Positions 10,683 to 21,206 of a DNA stretch of 64,000 nt are shown in pieces. The DNA is from Armigeres subalbatus (Eukaryota; Arthropoda; Insecta; Diptera; Culicidae): assembly GCF_024139115.2 (NCBI RefSeq), contig NC_085141.1:33920120-33984119 (forward strand), given 5' to 3'. Both the position numbers and the translations under genes were made by a program. Below the pieces are notes generated by a model. That model ran no database searches. It was not told the origin of the DNA and worked only from the letters and a program-made list of their open reading frames with translations. Every line of letters begins with the position of its first letter. Position 1 is the stretch's first letter.

Positions 10683-11389
10683 TTAGCATTAGCATTAGCA
10701 TTGAGCAATTCGCACAAATTCGTAGGTGGTACAAGCCAAGACCACAGAGAAACAGACGTCTCACTTAGAACAAATTGCAATCAAAATCATCGTCATGAAA
10801 ACATTGTCGCCCAATGCTAAAATCCCAGTGAGTGGCCAAGCGGCAACCAGATGGCGGTAGTGTGCAAACGTCAAACACAAGCAAAATCGATGAAAGCGCC
10901 ATCGGTGGCGGATTGACCACCTACAAAAAGTTAAATAAACCGTTAAAAAGGTGTACGATGGAACATATGTTGAGTGAGACGTCTGTTTCTCTGTGCCAAG
11001 ACTATTGTATGAGAGTAGCATCACTTTCATCCGTTACCACAGATATTGATTTGGGACTAATCACTATCTCTTAGATGGAAGCGATGCACTCTCCAATAGT
11101 CGAGATCTGTCCTGGCCACGTCCTTGCGAATGCTGAGGAAGGGGAAGGATGGTTTGTTGGACACCTACTTAAGAAAGATGCAGAGAACTCTACGACCTCT
11201 CATAGGTGCCACGGGAGGTTTTAGGATTGCGTGGAAGGTTATAACAGTAGGAATCGTTTTGGTAGAACGTGAAACACAGAAAGAACTATGATAGAAATAC
11301 AAAGTAGGAAAGGGACGAGCCTGGAATTGAACCCACGACCTCCTGCTTATAAGGCAGAAGCGGTAGCCACTAGACCACCGAGCTCGTTT
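10683..11389 (-). mobile_element. tRNA(Ile)-like SINE, split by a MITE
   Basis: A minus-strand SINE with a head at 11389-11300 that resembles a tRNA: GAGCTCGGTGGTCTAGTGGC for the acceptor/D region, an anticodon loop CTTATAA (UAU), and a T-arm GTGGGTTCAATTCCAGG. It ends in a GCTAAT-repeat tail at 10683-10705. An exact 22-bp direct repeat flanks it (10661-10682 and 11390-11411). Without the MITE at 10743-10995 and its 7-bp duplication it is about 450 bp long. I cannot assign a family name with confidence. Confidence 0.85.
10743..10995. mobile_element. MITE of the CACAGA / 7-bp-TSD group (GAG subtype)
   Basis: 253 bp, termini CACAGAGAAACAGACGTCTC, exact 7-bp duplication CCAAGAC (10736-10742, 10996-11002). 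It is inserted within the SINE at 10683-11389, hence younger than it. Its interior is nearly identical to 2229-2472 in the opposite orientation, plus a short extra segment (TTAAAAAGG). Confidence 0.92.
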
Positions 11390-11669
11390 TGTTTATGATG
11401 CATAATCATCAGGAGAAAAAAGAAAAACAAACCGTTCCCAATCATCAAAGTATGAACGAAAGCGTGCGCGGTGCGCCCTTTGGCAAAGCACAGCCCGACA
11501 CTCCGACCGATTCTAACCGAAGGTACGTCGCGTCGTTGATTGTTCTTGCAGCGCGTCGAACGGGTTGGACTCCTGCGCAACACAGCAGAACTTGCATCTA
11601 AACGTGGCAGCTTCGCATTCGAAAGAGCATAATGTGAGGAAACGAAGCAAGCTGGCAACGCTCTCGCTG

Positions 11670-11689
11670 GTTCTCCGCGCGCGGAGAAC
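11670..11689. repeat. 20-bp perfect GC palindrome
   Basis: GTTCTCCGCGCGCGGAGAAC is self-complementary over its full length. It lies in a GC-richer island (about 11440-11720) that contains no gene I recognise. Confidence 0.8.
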
Positions 11690-11962
11690 GAGTGAGCATA
11701 CCAAGGAGGAAATTATTTCAAAACTTTTGTCATGGCACAAAGCTCTAAATTTGACTTCTGGCAGCGCTGCTGTTGGTTCTTTATTATGAATCGTACGACT
11801 GGCAAAAGCTTTCTATGTGATGTGGTGTGGTGTTATCCGTCGGAGAAACACATATTTTGCTGCAATTTGACTGTACGCCAAGCATGTGGCGTTCAGTTGA
11901 TCTGTTTACGCAATATTTAGTTTCGTTAGATATTAAACCATCATTGGAAATAACACGTGAAA

Positions 11963-12224
11963 CACAGACAAACAGACGTAACACTGACGAAATTCCCATC
12001 GTCCATGCTCTAAACGGTCGTTTTAAACTACACTGATTACTTGTTTCACACCTAGAGGCGCGCACATTGTTTACCTTTCTATTTGACATCTCACACTTGC
12101 GCCATCTGTTGACAATGTCGCACTAACCATCATTTCGTGCAACATGCACGCGAGATGATGATAAAGTAACTGGGCGATGAATTTTTCAGGAAATTGTTCT
12201 AGCTGTTACGTCTGTTTGTCTGTG
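11963..12224. mobile_element. MITE of the CACAGA / 7-bp-TSD group (GTAAC subtype)
   Basis: 262 bp, termini CACAGACAAACAGACGTAAC and GCTGTTACGTCTGTTTGTCTGTG, with exact 7-bp duplication CGTGAAA (11956-11962, 12225-12231). The interior holds TTGCGCCATCTGTTGAC, the reverse complement of a diverged AGATGGCG core. Confidence 0.92.
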
Positions 12225-12241
12225 CGTGAAACTTTGTTTAA

Positions 12242-12352
12242 GGGGCCGTCCAGAAACCACGTGGTCATATATAGGGGGAGGGGGGGGGTTGGAAAATGAC
12301 CACGATAAGCCACATGGGGGGAGGGGGGGTGTTGCTCTCGAACCACGTGGTT
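12242..12352. mobile_element. Short CACGTGGTC inverted-repeat element with G-tracts
   Basis: The left arm GGGGCCGTCCAGAAACCACG TGGTCATA is followed by a tract of G5AG9, a TGACCACGATAAGCCACATG block, and a second G6AG7 tract; it closes with AACCACGTGGTT. It is the same family as 27393-27503, whose right arm is complementary to this left arm. Confidence 0.6.
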
Positions 12353-12473
12353 TTACCCTTCTTACACCCTAAGAAGGGTATAAAGATCGCTTGAAAAACC
12401 GACTTTTTATCCGAGGCTCGGAGACCCAAGTCGTATATACCAATCAACTCAGCTCGACGAACTGAGCACATGT
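12353..12473. repeat. Satellite unit 1, left part
   Basis: Begins ACCCTTCTTACACCCTAAGA and ends ...CGAACTGAGCACATGT. It is nearly identical to 21936-22048. The unit is cut here by R1-A and resumes at 21207. Confidence 0.8.
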
Positions 12474-13889
12474 TTTTTTTTTTTTTTTATATATAGAGGG
12501 ATGAAGGCAAATCTGCATACAGACACCTGAAATTATCACTCAGGGAGTGGGGTTGGCGCGGTTGGCAGAAGGCCAGGCCGCCGGACCCACTAAACCCACC
12601 CAAGCAACAGAAGGTTACTTGAGTTACCCTCTCTTCTAATGCACAATTCCCCCCGGGACTACCTTTCAGTATTACTTCTGTGGGGAAAAGCAGTACTAAA
12701 AGTACTCCTCCCAAAACAACACCTTTCACAGTGCCTCTCTTCGATGTTTTGTCGTACGTCTGAGCCCTTTGGCTCCCTTATTGGTGCCAGCAAGCACACA
12801 AAAAGCGTGGGCCCTTAAGCCCTTTACTTTTTTTTTCCTTGTGCCATTCAGCAACGCATCTACTTTCCTTTTGATTTTTAGAGCCATTTAGCTCTCAACG
12901 TGCTCGCAAGCTACTCAGATAGTCCCCCGGCGGCGGATCTACCTTACCCGACGGGGAGTCCCCGGCGGCGGAAGCTCCCTGATACCGACGACCCGCATTC
13001 GTGGATGGCTGTTACATTACCAACACTACACATTCTCCTGGTATGCATGTTCATAGATCCGCTCAAGTCCTACGCACATTCTCACTTCAACGGGTGACCG
13101 GACGAGTGCCGAGGTCAGGCCAAAGATTCCGGGTGGAGATAGCTTCCGGTTCAGTGGTGCCCCGACGACCCGAAGCAGGTGCATTCACGCGGCACTATCT
13201 ACTCAACTGGTCCCCGGCGGTGGACCTAGCCTACTCCGATTAACCGATTTCCCATGCACTGCGCCTTTTAGCTTCTTGCTTAACCATTGAGCCATATAGC
13301 TCACGTCTTGGTTGCGAACTACTCGGATAGTCCCCGGTGGTAGATCAATCCTACTCCGGCGGGGAGTTCCCTGACGTCGGAAGCTCCCCCTGTAACCGAC
13401 GACCTGTCTCAACGAGTAACCGGACGAATGCCGAGGTCAATCCAAGGATTCCGGGTGGAGATAACTTCCGGTTCAATGGCGCCCCGACGACCCGGAGCCG
13501 GTGCATTCGTACGCCACGATCTACTCAGCTGGTCCCCGGCGATAGGCCTAGCCTACTCCGATAACCGAGTTTCAATGACCTTGAGCCATTCAGCTACCAC
13601 CTTATTCGTTGAGATATTTAGCTCCCGCCTCGGTCGCGACTCGGATAGTCCCTGACGGCGGATCTAACCTACTCTAACGAGAAGTTCCCTGAAAGTGTGA
13701 GCACCCACGAAACCAGCTGTTTTGCCACGTTCTGCGGCTACGCGGTCGCCGCAAGCTGAATACAGTTGCGACGCTGTCGTTCCCATCCATTATCGACATA
13801 TATATTCACGACTTCCACGACTCATGGTCCGCTATCCGTAACGGCTGCCTGCTGCTGCTCTATGCGCCAACTTCGTTGCAGGATGTCGG
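12474..13889 (-). repeat. R1-A 3' UTR with ~320-bp tandem repeats
   Basis: Blocks of the type ACTCGGATAGTCCCCGG...GGGAGTTCCCTGACG recur at about 12912, 13320 and 13638. Blocks CCGGACGA(G/A)TGCCGAGGTC...ATTCCGGGTGGAGATA recur at 13096 and 13415. The period is about 318 bp, with about 90 bp extra in the first copy. The reading frames across it are unrelated to the retrotransposon proteins. Near the tail, the minus strand has GGTGTCTGTATGCAGATTT, which matches a GGTGTCTGTCGCGCAGATTT block at the end of R1-B, -C and -D. Confidence 0.75.
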
Positions 13890-16830
13890 CTATCCTGGAC
13901 GTCGCTCTTGCAACCGCTCTCCACTGTTCTGGGTTCTGGCACATTTTATGACGATGTTATCGGTGTTGGTGTCCGTTCCGCATGCCCCCAACATCGCACT
14001 TCTCTCCGTTTCGAACCGAGGACATGTGAACAGGATGTGTTCAGCCGTTTCTGTCACGTCTGGGCATTGCGGACAGGTGAGAGAAGCCGCGTGACCAAAC
14101 CTGTGTAGGTACCACTTGAAGCATCCATGGCCTGTTAAGAACTGGGTCAAGCCAAAGTTTAGCTCCCCATGAGGTCTGCTAATCCATGCCGACACACTTG
14201 GGACTAAGCGATGGGTCCACCTTCCTCTAGGCGAGTTGTCCCACTCTCTCTGCCATTTGGCTACCGTTGCTGCCTTTATATTCCTTCGAGCGTTATCGGT
14301 GCCCCTGAGGGCGTAGCACTCCTCGTCTTCCTCTACCACCAGTTTGATAGGCATCATGCCCGCGAGTACACATGCCGCTTCGCGAGATACGGTGCGATAT
14401 GCGCTGATAACTCTCAGGCACATTAGCCTATGAGTACTCTCCAGCTTTCGCATCGTTGCAGTTTACGCTCAACGCTGACACCCAAGCTGGTCCTCCGTAT
14501 CGTAGTATTGAAACCGCCACGCTTGCCAGCAGCTTGCGCTTGCTGGAGCACACCCTAGAGTTGTTCGCCATCATCCTCGATAGTGCCGCTATCGCCGTCG
14601 ACGCGCGCTGGCAGGCGTAGTCGACATGACTTTTAAAGCTCAACTTATCGTCGAGCATCACCCCCAATTGTTTCAGAGATCTCTTGGAGGTGATGTCGCA
14701 GCCGCCGACTCTAATTGTCGCCTCCTGAACCGATTTACGATTGTTAACGACTATCGTCTTCGTTTTATGATGCGCCAACTGTAGCTTCTTGCTGCGCAAC
14801 CATTCCTCCACTAGGCTGATCGAATAGGCTGCAGTCAATTCGACCTCTTCGACGGATTCTCCGTACACGGTCATGGTTACGTCATCGGCGAATCCCACTA
14901 ACTTGACTCCTGGCGGGAGCTTCAACCGCAGCCACCATCGTACATCACGTTCCACAGCAATGGACCCAAAATTGATCCCTGTGGGACACCTGCCGTGATG
15001 GGGGCGGTAGCCAAGCCTTCGTCTGTCTCGTAGATCAATAATCGATTCTGAAAGTAGCTTCCCAGAATCTTATACAGCCCTACCGGTACTCCCAGCCGAA
15101 GCAACGAGTTCGCGATCTCCATCCAGCACGCACTGTTGAATGCATTCCGCACGTCGAGTGTTATTACTGCGCAGTAACGTATACCGCGCCGCTTGCATTC
15201 GATGGCGACCTTTGCAGTGTCAACCACCGATTTAATGGCACCTAGAGTAGACCTTCCTCTCCGAAAGCCGAATTGCTCGCTCGATAATCCTCCTACCTCC
15301 TCGACGTACGGCGACAGTCTGTTCAGGATCAACTTCTCCAGTAGCTTCCCTACCGTGTCTATAAGACAGATTGGTCTGTACGCTGAGGGGTCTCCTGGTG
15401 GCTTGCCAGGTTTCGGTAACAGGACCAAACGCTGTCTCTTCCATATATCCGGGAATGTCCTCTCGTCCAGACACTTCTGCATGGCCAACCTAAACATGTT
15501 CGGGTTAGTCGTTATGGCTGCCTTCAATGCCATATTCGGGATCCCGTCCGGACCAGGTGCTTTACTCGGGTCGAGGGACTTTGCCACCGTCAATATCTCT
15601 TCTACCGTCACCCTCTCCACCGCTTCATCATTTGCTACCCTCGCTGCTGGCGGCCAGTGGGTTGGGCCGTGGTGCGGGAATAGTGCCTCGATTATAGTCT
15701 TCAGCCTCGTTGGACATCGCTCGGGAGGAGCCAGTGCTCCTCTTGTTTTGGCCATCACCACCCGATAGGCGTCTCCCCATGGGTTCGAGTTGGCGCTCTG
15801 GCACAGTCTGTCGAAGCAGGCTTTCTTGCTTTCTTTGATGGCCTTTGTTTAGAGCCAGTCTCGCTGCTTTGAATTGCTCGATGCGTTCCTCCCTCACTTC
15901 CGCCAAGCGTGTCCTTTGCGTTTTTCTTCTAGCCCGGAGACAGGCTGCTCGAAGGGCTGCAATTTCATCGCTCCACCAGTATACCTGTGGCCTGCAGTTC
16001 CGTGGTCGCACCTTCCTCGGCATGGTCGCGTCACAAGCTCGAGACAGGACCGCAACCAGTTCGTCGCCGCTTAAACTTCCCGTGTTTTCTTCCAGACCCA
16101 TAGCTTCACTGAAGGTCCCACCGTCGAAGTGGGCGACCTTCCACGACCGGGTTGTGGGAGTAGCTCTCCGGCTTTCTCTTCTTGCCTCGCTGCCTATCCT
16201 GTACCGGATAGCTAGGTGGTCACTGTGGGTGTAACCGTCGTCGACCATCCACTGCATATCACCGACCAAACTTGGACTGCAGAACGTTACGTCTATTATC
16301 GATTCCACTCCGTTTCGCTGGAAGGTACTTTTGGAGCCTTCGTTGCACAGCACGACATCCAGCTTGGCGAAAGCCTCTAGCAGCGTTTGCCCTCTCCGGT
16401 TAGTAAAGCGACTTCCCCACTCTATTGCCCACGCATTGAAGTCTCCTGCAATTACTACTGGCTTGCTACCCACTAGGTCTGATGTTAGCCGATCGACCAT
16501 CTCGGTGAATTGTTCTATCGGCCACCTTGGTGGGGCGTAGCAGCTGCAGTAGTACACTCCATTTATTTTCGCTATAACAGTACCCTCCGCTCTTGTGTTC
16601 AGCACTTCCTGGATCGGGTATCTTCCCGTCGTACAAATCGCCGCTGATTTGGATCTATCCGCTACCCAGTTCCCATTATCCGCGGGGATGCGGTACGGGT
16701 CCGACAAGATAGCGACGTCCGTTCTCGCTTCTACTACCGACTGCCACAGCAACTGCTGGGCGGCCGCACAATGGTTGAGGTTGAGCTGCGTTACTTGCAC
16801 GGCTTCCTCGTATAACCACTCAACGGGCAC
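13890..16830 (-). pseudogene. R1-A ORF2: endonuclease-reverse transcriptase, broken
   Basis: An APE-type endonuclease comes first (about 16790-16130) with QLNLNHC, GDFNAWAIEWGS and YTHSDHLAIRY. The reverse transcriptase follows with KAPGPDGIPN, LLPKPGKPPG, YRPICLIDTVGK, FGFRRGRSTLGAI, AGVPQGSILGPLLWN and the catalytic FADDV. A C-terminal CCHC-like CPQCPDVTETAEHILFTC closes the protein. The frame is lost near 15780-15640, near 14940 and near 14450. The protein has the R1-clade layout, with RLVPSVSAWISRPHGELNF close to the counterpart segments in R1-B and R1-D. It would nick target DNA and prime cDNA synthesis. It is dead as it stands unless the breaks are sequencing errors. Confidence 0.85.
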
Positions 16831-17384
16831 GCAGGTCCACCCATAGCGTGGTTATGTTCCTGCTTCCTGCTCGCGCATAGCGTACACGATGGTGCTTTCT
16901 CGCACGTGAGCCCCTTATGGCCCTCTTCGCCGCATCGCCTACATAGGTTACTCCTATCCGGCCCTTTGCACGCCCACGATTTGTGTCCCGGTTCGAGGCA
17001 GCGGAAGCACTTGTCGACTACCGGTGGTTGGTAGAGGCTGACTGGACATACTGACCAGCCAACTTTCAGCTTACCAACTTTGATCACCTTGTTAGCGTCG
17101 ATGGCCGGTAACTTCAGCGTGGCAATCTGCGTCCCCTGCGGTCCTCTTCGCAGACGGATGGACGCATTTGCTACCACCACTCCACCTTGGTCCTTGATGG
17201 CCGAGGCGATCTCTTCCGATGTCGTGACCTCGTCCAGCTGCTTGCATTGGAGAGTCACTTCGTCGTGTAGAGACCTCACTTCTACGCTCTCGCCTAGGAC
17301 TTCCTGGGCTAGCGCTCCATATGAGGTACCGTTCGCCTGTGAGCCCTTCCTTAAGACAAGGATCATCTCGCCCGCTCTCGTCCG
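16791..17384 (-). pseudogene. R1-A ORF1 (gag-like), 3' part with zinc knuckles
   Basis: The C-terminal gag portion downstream of the RTE insertion. It has three cysteine knuckles: CFRCLEPGHKSWAC and CRRCGEEGHKGLTC (CX2CX4HX4C) and a third, CTLCASRKQEHNHAMGGPAC. Such knuckles bind the element's RNA. It ends at TAA (16793-16791), inside the region where the ORF2 frame is already open. Together with 19749-20831 it forms one gag, interrupted after ...EVCSIR. Confidence 0.8.
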
Positions 17385-17393
17385 CCTTATGCT

Positions 17394-19739
17394 CATTTCA
17401 TTCATTTATTTAGTCTACATCTATACAGATAACACTGAATCAACAATTTGACGCCACAATACACGGTTCGAGGCCGCATCTCTCCATCCTCGAATACGCC
17501 CCACGCTCGCCAAGTCGTTCTGCACCTGGTCTGCCCATCTCGCTCGCTGCGCTCCACGTCGTCTCGTACCTGCCGGATCGGAAGCGAACACCATCTTTGC
17601 AGGGTTGCTGTCCGGCATTCTTGCAACATGCCCTGCCCATCGTACCCTTCCGGCTTTAGATACCTTCTGGATACTGGGTTCGCCGTAGAGCTGGGCGAGC
17701 TCATGGTTCATTCTTCGCCGCCACACACCGTCTTCTTGTACACCGCCAAAGATGGTCCTAAGCACCCGTCTCTCGAATACTCCGAGTGCTTGCAAGTCCT
17801 CCTCGAGCATTGTCCATGTTTCATGTCCGTAGAGGACTACCGGTCTTATTAACGTCTTGTACATGACACATTTGGTGCGGTGGCGAATCTTTTTCGACCG
17901 CAGTTTCTTCTGAAGCCCGTAGTAGGCCCGACTTCCACAGATGATGCGCCTTCGTATTTCACGACTAACGTTGTTGTCAGCCGTTAGCAAGGATCCGAGG
18001 TAGACGAATTCCTCGACCACTTCGAAGGTATCCCCGTCTATCGTAACACTGCTTCCCAGGCGGACCCTGTCGCGCTCGGTTCCACCCACAAGCATGTACT
18101 TTGTCTTTGACGCATTCACCACCAGTCCAACTTTTGTTGCTTCACGTTTCAGGCGGGTGTACAGTTCTGCCACCTTTGCAAATGTTCGGCCGACAATGTC
18201 CATGTCATCCGCGAAGCAAATAAATTGACTGGATCTGTTGAAAATCGTACCCCGGCTGTTACACCCGGCTCTCCGCATGACACCTTCTAGCGCAATGTTG
18301 AACAACAGGCACGAAAGTCCATCGCCTTGTCTTAGTCCCCGGCGCGATTCGAACGAACTGGAGTGTTCGCCCGAGATCTTCACACAGTTTTGCACACCAT
18401 CCACCGTTGCTTTGATCAGTCTGGTGAGCTTTCCAGGGAAGCTGTTCTCGTCCATAATTTTCCATAGCTCTACGCGGTCTATACTGTCGTATGCCGCCTT
18501 GAAATCAACGAACAGATGGTGCGTTGGGACCTGGTATTCACGGCATTTTTGAAGGATTTGCCGTACAGTAAAGATCTGGTCCGTTGTCGAGCGGCCGTCA
18601 ACGAAGCCGGCTTGATAACTTCCCACGAACTCGTTCACTAATGGTGACAGACGACGGAAGATGATCTGGGATATCACTTTGTAGGCGGCATTAAGGATGG
18701 TGATCGCTCGAAAGTTCTCACACTCCAGTTTGTCGCCTTTCTTGTAGATGGGGCATATAACCCTTCCTTCCACTCCTCCGGTAGCTGTTCGTTTTCCCAG
18801 ATTCTGACTATCAGTTTGTGCAGGCAAGTGGCCAGCTTTTCCGGGCCCATCTTGATGAGCTTCAGCTCCGATACCATCCTTACCAGCTGCTTTATTGGTC
18901 TTTAGCTGTTGAATGGCATCCTTAACTTCCCTCAAGGTGGGGCTGGTTGGCTTCCATCGTCCGCTGAACTGACGTAGTCATCTCCTCCGCTGCCTTGACT
19001 TTCATTGCCTGTACTCTCAGCGCCATTCAGATGTTCCTCGTAGTGCTGCTTCCACCTTTCGATCACCACACGTTCGTCCGTCAAGATGCTCCCATCCTTA
19101 TCCCGGCACATTTCGGCTCGCGGCACGAAGCCTTTGCGGGATGCGTTGAGCTTCTGATAGAACTTCCGTGTATCTTGAGAACGGCACAGCTGTTCCATCT
19201 CCTCGCACTCCGCTTCTTCCAGGCGGCGTTTCTTCTCCTGAAAAAGGCGGGTCTGCTGTCTCCGCTTCCGTCTATAACGTTCCACGTTCTGCCGGGTACC
19301 TTGCTGCAGCGCGACCGCCCGCGCTGCGTCCTTCTCCTCCAGAATCTGTCTGCACTCTTCGTCGAACCAATCGTTCCGTCGACTTCGACCCATATACCCG
19401 ACGTTGCTCTCCGCTGCGTCGTTAATGGCTGCTTTGACTGTATTCCAGCAGTCCTCAAGAGGGGCCCCATCGAGCTCACCCTCTTCCGGCAACGCTGCCT
19501 CGAGATGCTGCGCGTATGCAGTGGCGACTTCAGGTTGCTTCAGTCGCTCTAGGTCGTACCGCGGCGGTCGTCGGTACCGAACATTGTTGATGACGGATAG
19601 TTTTGGGCGCAGTTTAACCATCACCAGATAGTGGTCAGAGTCGATGTTAGCGCCACGATATGTCCTGACGTCGATAATGTCGGAGAAGTGCCGTCCATCA
19701 ATCAGAACGTGGTCGATTTGTGATTCTGTCTGCTACAAA
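17394..19739 (-). mobile_element. RTE-clade non-LTR element, 5'-truncated, nested in R1-A gag
   Basis: Inserted in R1-A ORF1 with a 9-bp target duplication CCTTATGCT (17385-17393 and 19740-19748). The 3' end is a short AATGA-type repeat, as usual for RTE. The 5' end is truncated within the endonuclease domain. It carries no copy of the shared 5' module because of the truncation. Confidence 0.9.
17421..19734 (-). pseudogene. RTE ORF2: endonuclease C-terminus plus reverse transcriptase
   Basis: It starts mid-endonuclease (SQIDHVLIDGRHFSD, then a SDHYLV motif). A basic linker and a 504-codon open frame follow (18935-17421) with YKKGDKLECENFRAI, YQAGFVDGRSTTDQIF, FVDFKAAYDSIDR, RRGLRQGDGLSCLLFN and FADDMDIV. 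The C-terminus RMNHELAQLYGEPSIQ...RWAGHVARMPDSNPAKM is typical of RTE-like enzymes. The two parts meet near 18935 in different frames, so the copy is not intact. Confidence 0.85.
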
Positions 19740-19748
19740 CCTTATGCT

Positions 19749-20831
19749 ACAAACCTCTTTACCAAGGTCCGCCAGTTTCTCGGCGCTGCGCATCGCCTTG
19801 AGCACGTCGGCGTAGCGCTCTTTCTCTGTTTTAATGAGAAGTGCTTCACCCTTCTGTCTGGCTCTCGCCGGGCGCGTGATTGCCGCTTTCACCTTCGGTT
19901 TATTTACTACCGTTTGCCAGGGACCGTCCGACCGCAGGTTGTCTTGGTCGGGTTGGCTTCCCTCCTCCGGTGGCCGACTGGCTCGTTTCGTCCTCGCTTT
20001 CTTCTTACGCCGTTCTCCCATGTTTGCAACTTCCGTGGGCCCGCTCTTCTGATTTGCGCTCTCCCGACGCCTTTTTGCGTTCTGTTTAAAGCGCTTAATG
20101 CCAGGCGAGTCCCTGGCTCGCTTATCTGTTCTCCTCTCTACCGCTCTGTCTCTGAGGGCAAAATCTAACGCCTCCTGTGCCATGGTTGTGGTACTATGGA
20201 AGGAGAAGGGAGCAGTCTGTGCACTCTTCTCCGCTTTACCACAGCCTTCCAGCCTGGCCGCAAGCACTTCCTGTTCTTGCTTGGCAGCAAGAACCAAATT
20301 GCGAAGCTTAAGCAATTTCAGCTTCAGCTCCCTCGACATATTGCCCCGTTCATTGGTGAAGTCGATAATGTCATCGAGTTGCACCATGACGACGGTCAAG
20401 CTCGGCAGGATGCCACTCGACCCTATCTCCACTGCATTGTGCTGCTGCTTATCGACTATTGGCGTATCGTTATCGCTCTCCACGACGACTACTTCGCTAC
20501 TCTTGTCCTTCGTCTCCATTTCTCTCGCACCCGATGCGTTGGGTGGAGATCTCTCCAAACCTCTCCTTGCGAAGGGGTTCACTTCCGATGCTTGTTTGTT
20601 TAATTTAGCTTTATTCATGTTTGTTGGGTCCCCCTTAGGGCTGCCCTCGAACCCAACTGGAATAGTCGCCTTCTTGATCCCATGGTTATCTTTGCAGATG
20701 CAGTGAGGCCATGCGGGGGTTGACACCTCGGTGTTCAGAGCCGGATCGGCGTAAGCCAGGAAGGAATCAACTGGTCCTACTCCCATCTGGTTGGTTAAGC
20801 CAGACGGCTGGATTGGGACGGCGTGCCCCAA
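19749..20831 (-). pseudogene. R1-A ORF1 (gag-like), 5' part
   Basis: N-terminal gag. The frame is open from 20831; the likely start is a methionine near the MNKAKLNKQASEVNPF segment, because similar short N-termini open the ORF1 of R1-B (METNSTNN) and R1-D. It is lysine- and arginine-rich around KRFKQNAKRRRESANQK and ERRKKKARTKR. The last gag residues before the insertion are LADLGKEVCSIR, parallel to LKDLGEKVVRTRR in R1-B and LRDLGENVVRTRR in R1-D. Confidence 0.75.
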
Positions 20832-21010
20832 GGCCTGCCACGGTTTTACGGGACGGAAGGCAGCTGTGGCATTAGCCCACCTGCCATTTCAAGACGGTGT
20901 CACCCGGCTTTACTCAAGGAGTGGAATGACACAACTGTCAGCCCTAGATTCGTTGTATATCTCGATTTCCGCTCGTGTCCGTTGACGTTGCCGTTGTCGA
21001 TGCCACTGGG

Positions 21011-21191
21011 TTGGGCTAGTGTGCTTTGAGCGGCGCACGGTCGCTTTGATAGGACCTGCTTACGGATACATGCAGCTTTTTGTAGAAGTTTAACAGAGCC
21101 CACTGTCAAACCCCACCACATCCTAGGCAGGTCCCCTAACTCGCAGTGGGGAGGGGTCGTAAAGCCCTTAGACATAGTCCCTGCTGCCCAG
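21011..21191 (-). promoter_or_regulatory. Shared 5' module, R1-A copy
   Basis: Starts (minus strand) with GGGCAGCAGGGACTATGTC and includes TAGGATGTGGTGGGGTTTGA and CAGTGGGCTCTGTTAAAC, then CAAAAAGCTGCATGTATCCG and CCGCTCAAAGCACAC. The same block starts elements of two other types (28823, 42263, 60070). It is probably the internal promoter/5' UTR. Confidence 0.8.
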
Positions 21192-21206
21192 GAACTGAGC
21201 ACATGT

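Larger units (their letters stand above)
12474..21191 (-). mobile_element. R1-clade non-LTR retrotransposon (R1-A), full length
   Basis: An 8.7-kb minus-strand element including a 2.35-kb nested RTE. The 15-bp target duplication GAACTGAGCACATGT lies at 12459-12473 and 21192-21206. The 3' end carries poly(A) (T-run from 12474). The order 5' to 3' is: shared 5' module (21191-21011), ORF1 gag (20831-16791, split), ORF2 with apurinic endonuclease and reverse transcriptase (16830-13890), and a 1.4-kb 3' UTR with internal tandem repeats. On the element's sense strand the site lies directly beside an ACAC/ACAT tract. Confidence 0.9.

Noticed and set aside
11300..11389. tRNA-Ile (UAU) gene
   Set aside because: It is continuous with a SINE body and lies within a 22-bp target duplication.
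12900..13690. CRISPR-like or protein-coding repeat array
   Set aside because: The ~318-bp period with diverged units sits inside the 3' UTR of a retrotransposon; there are no short repeats with unique spacers.
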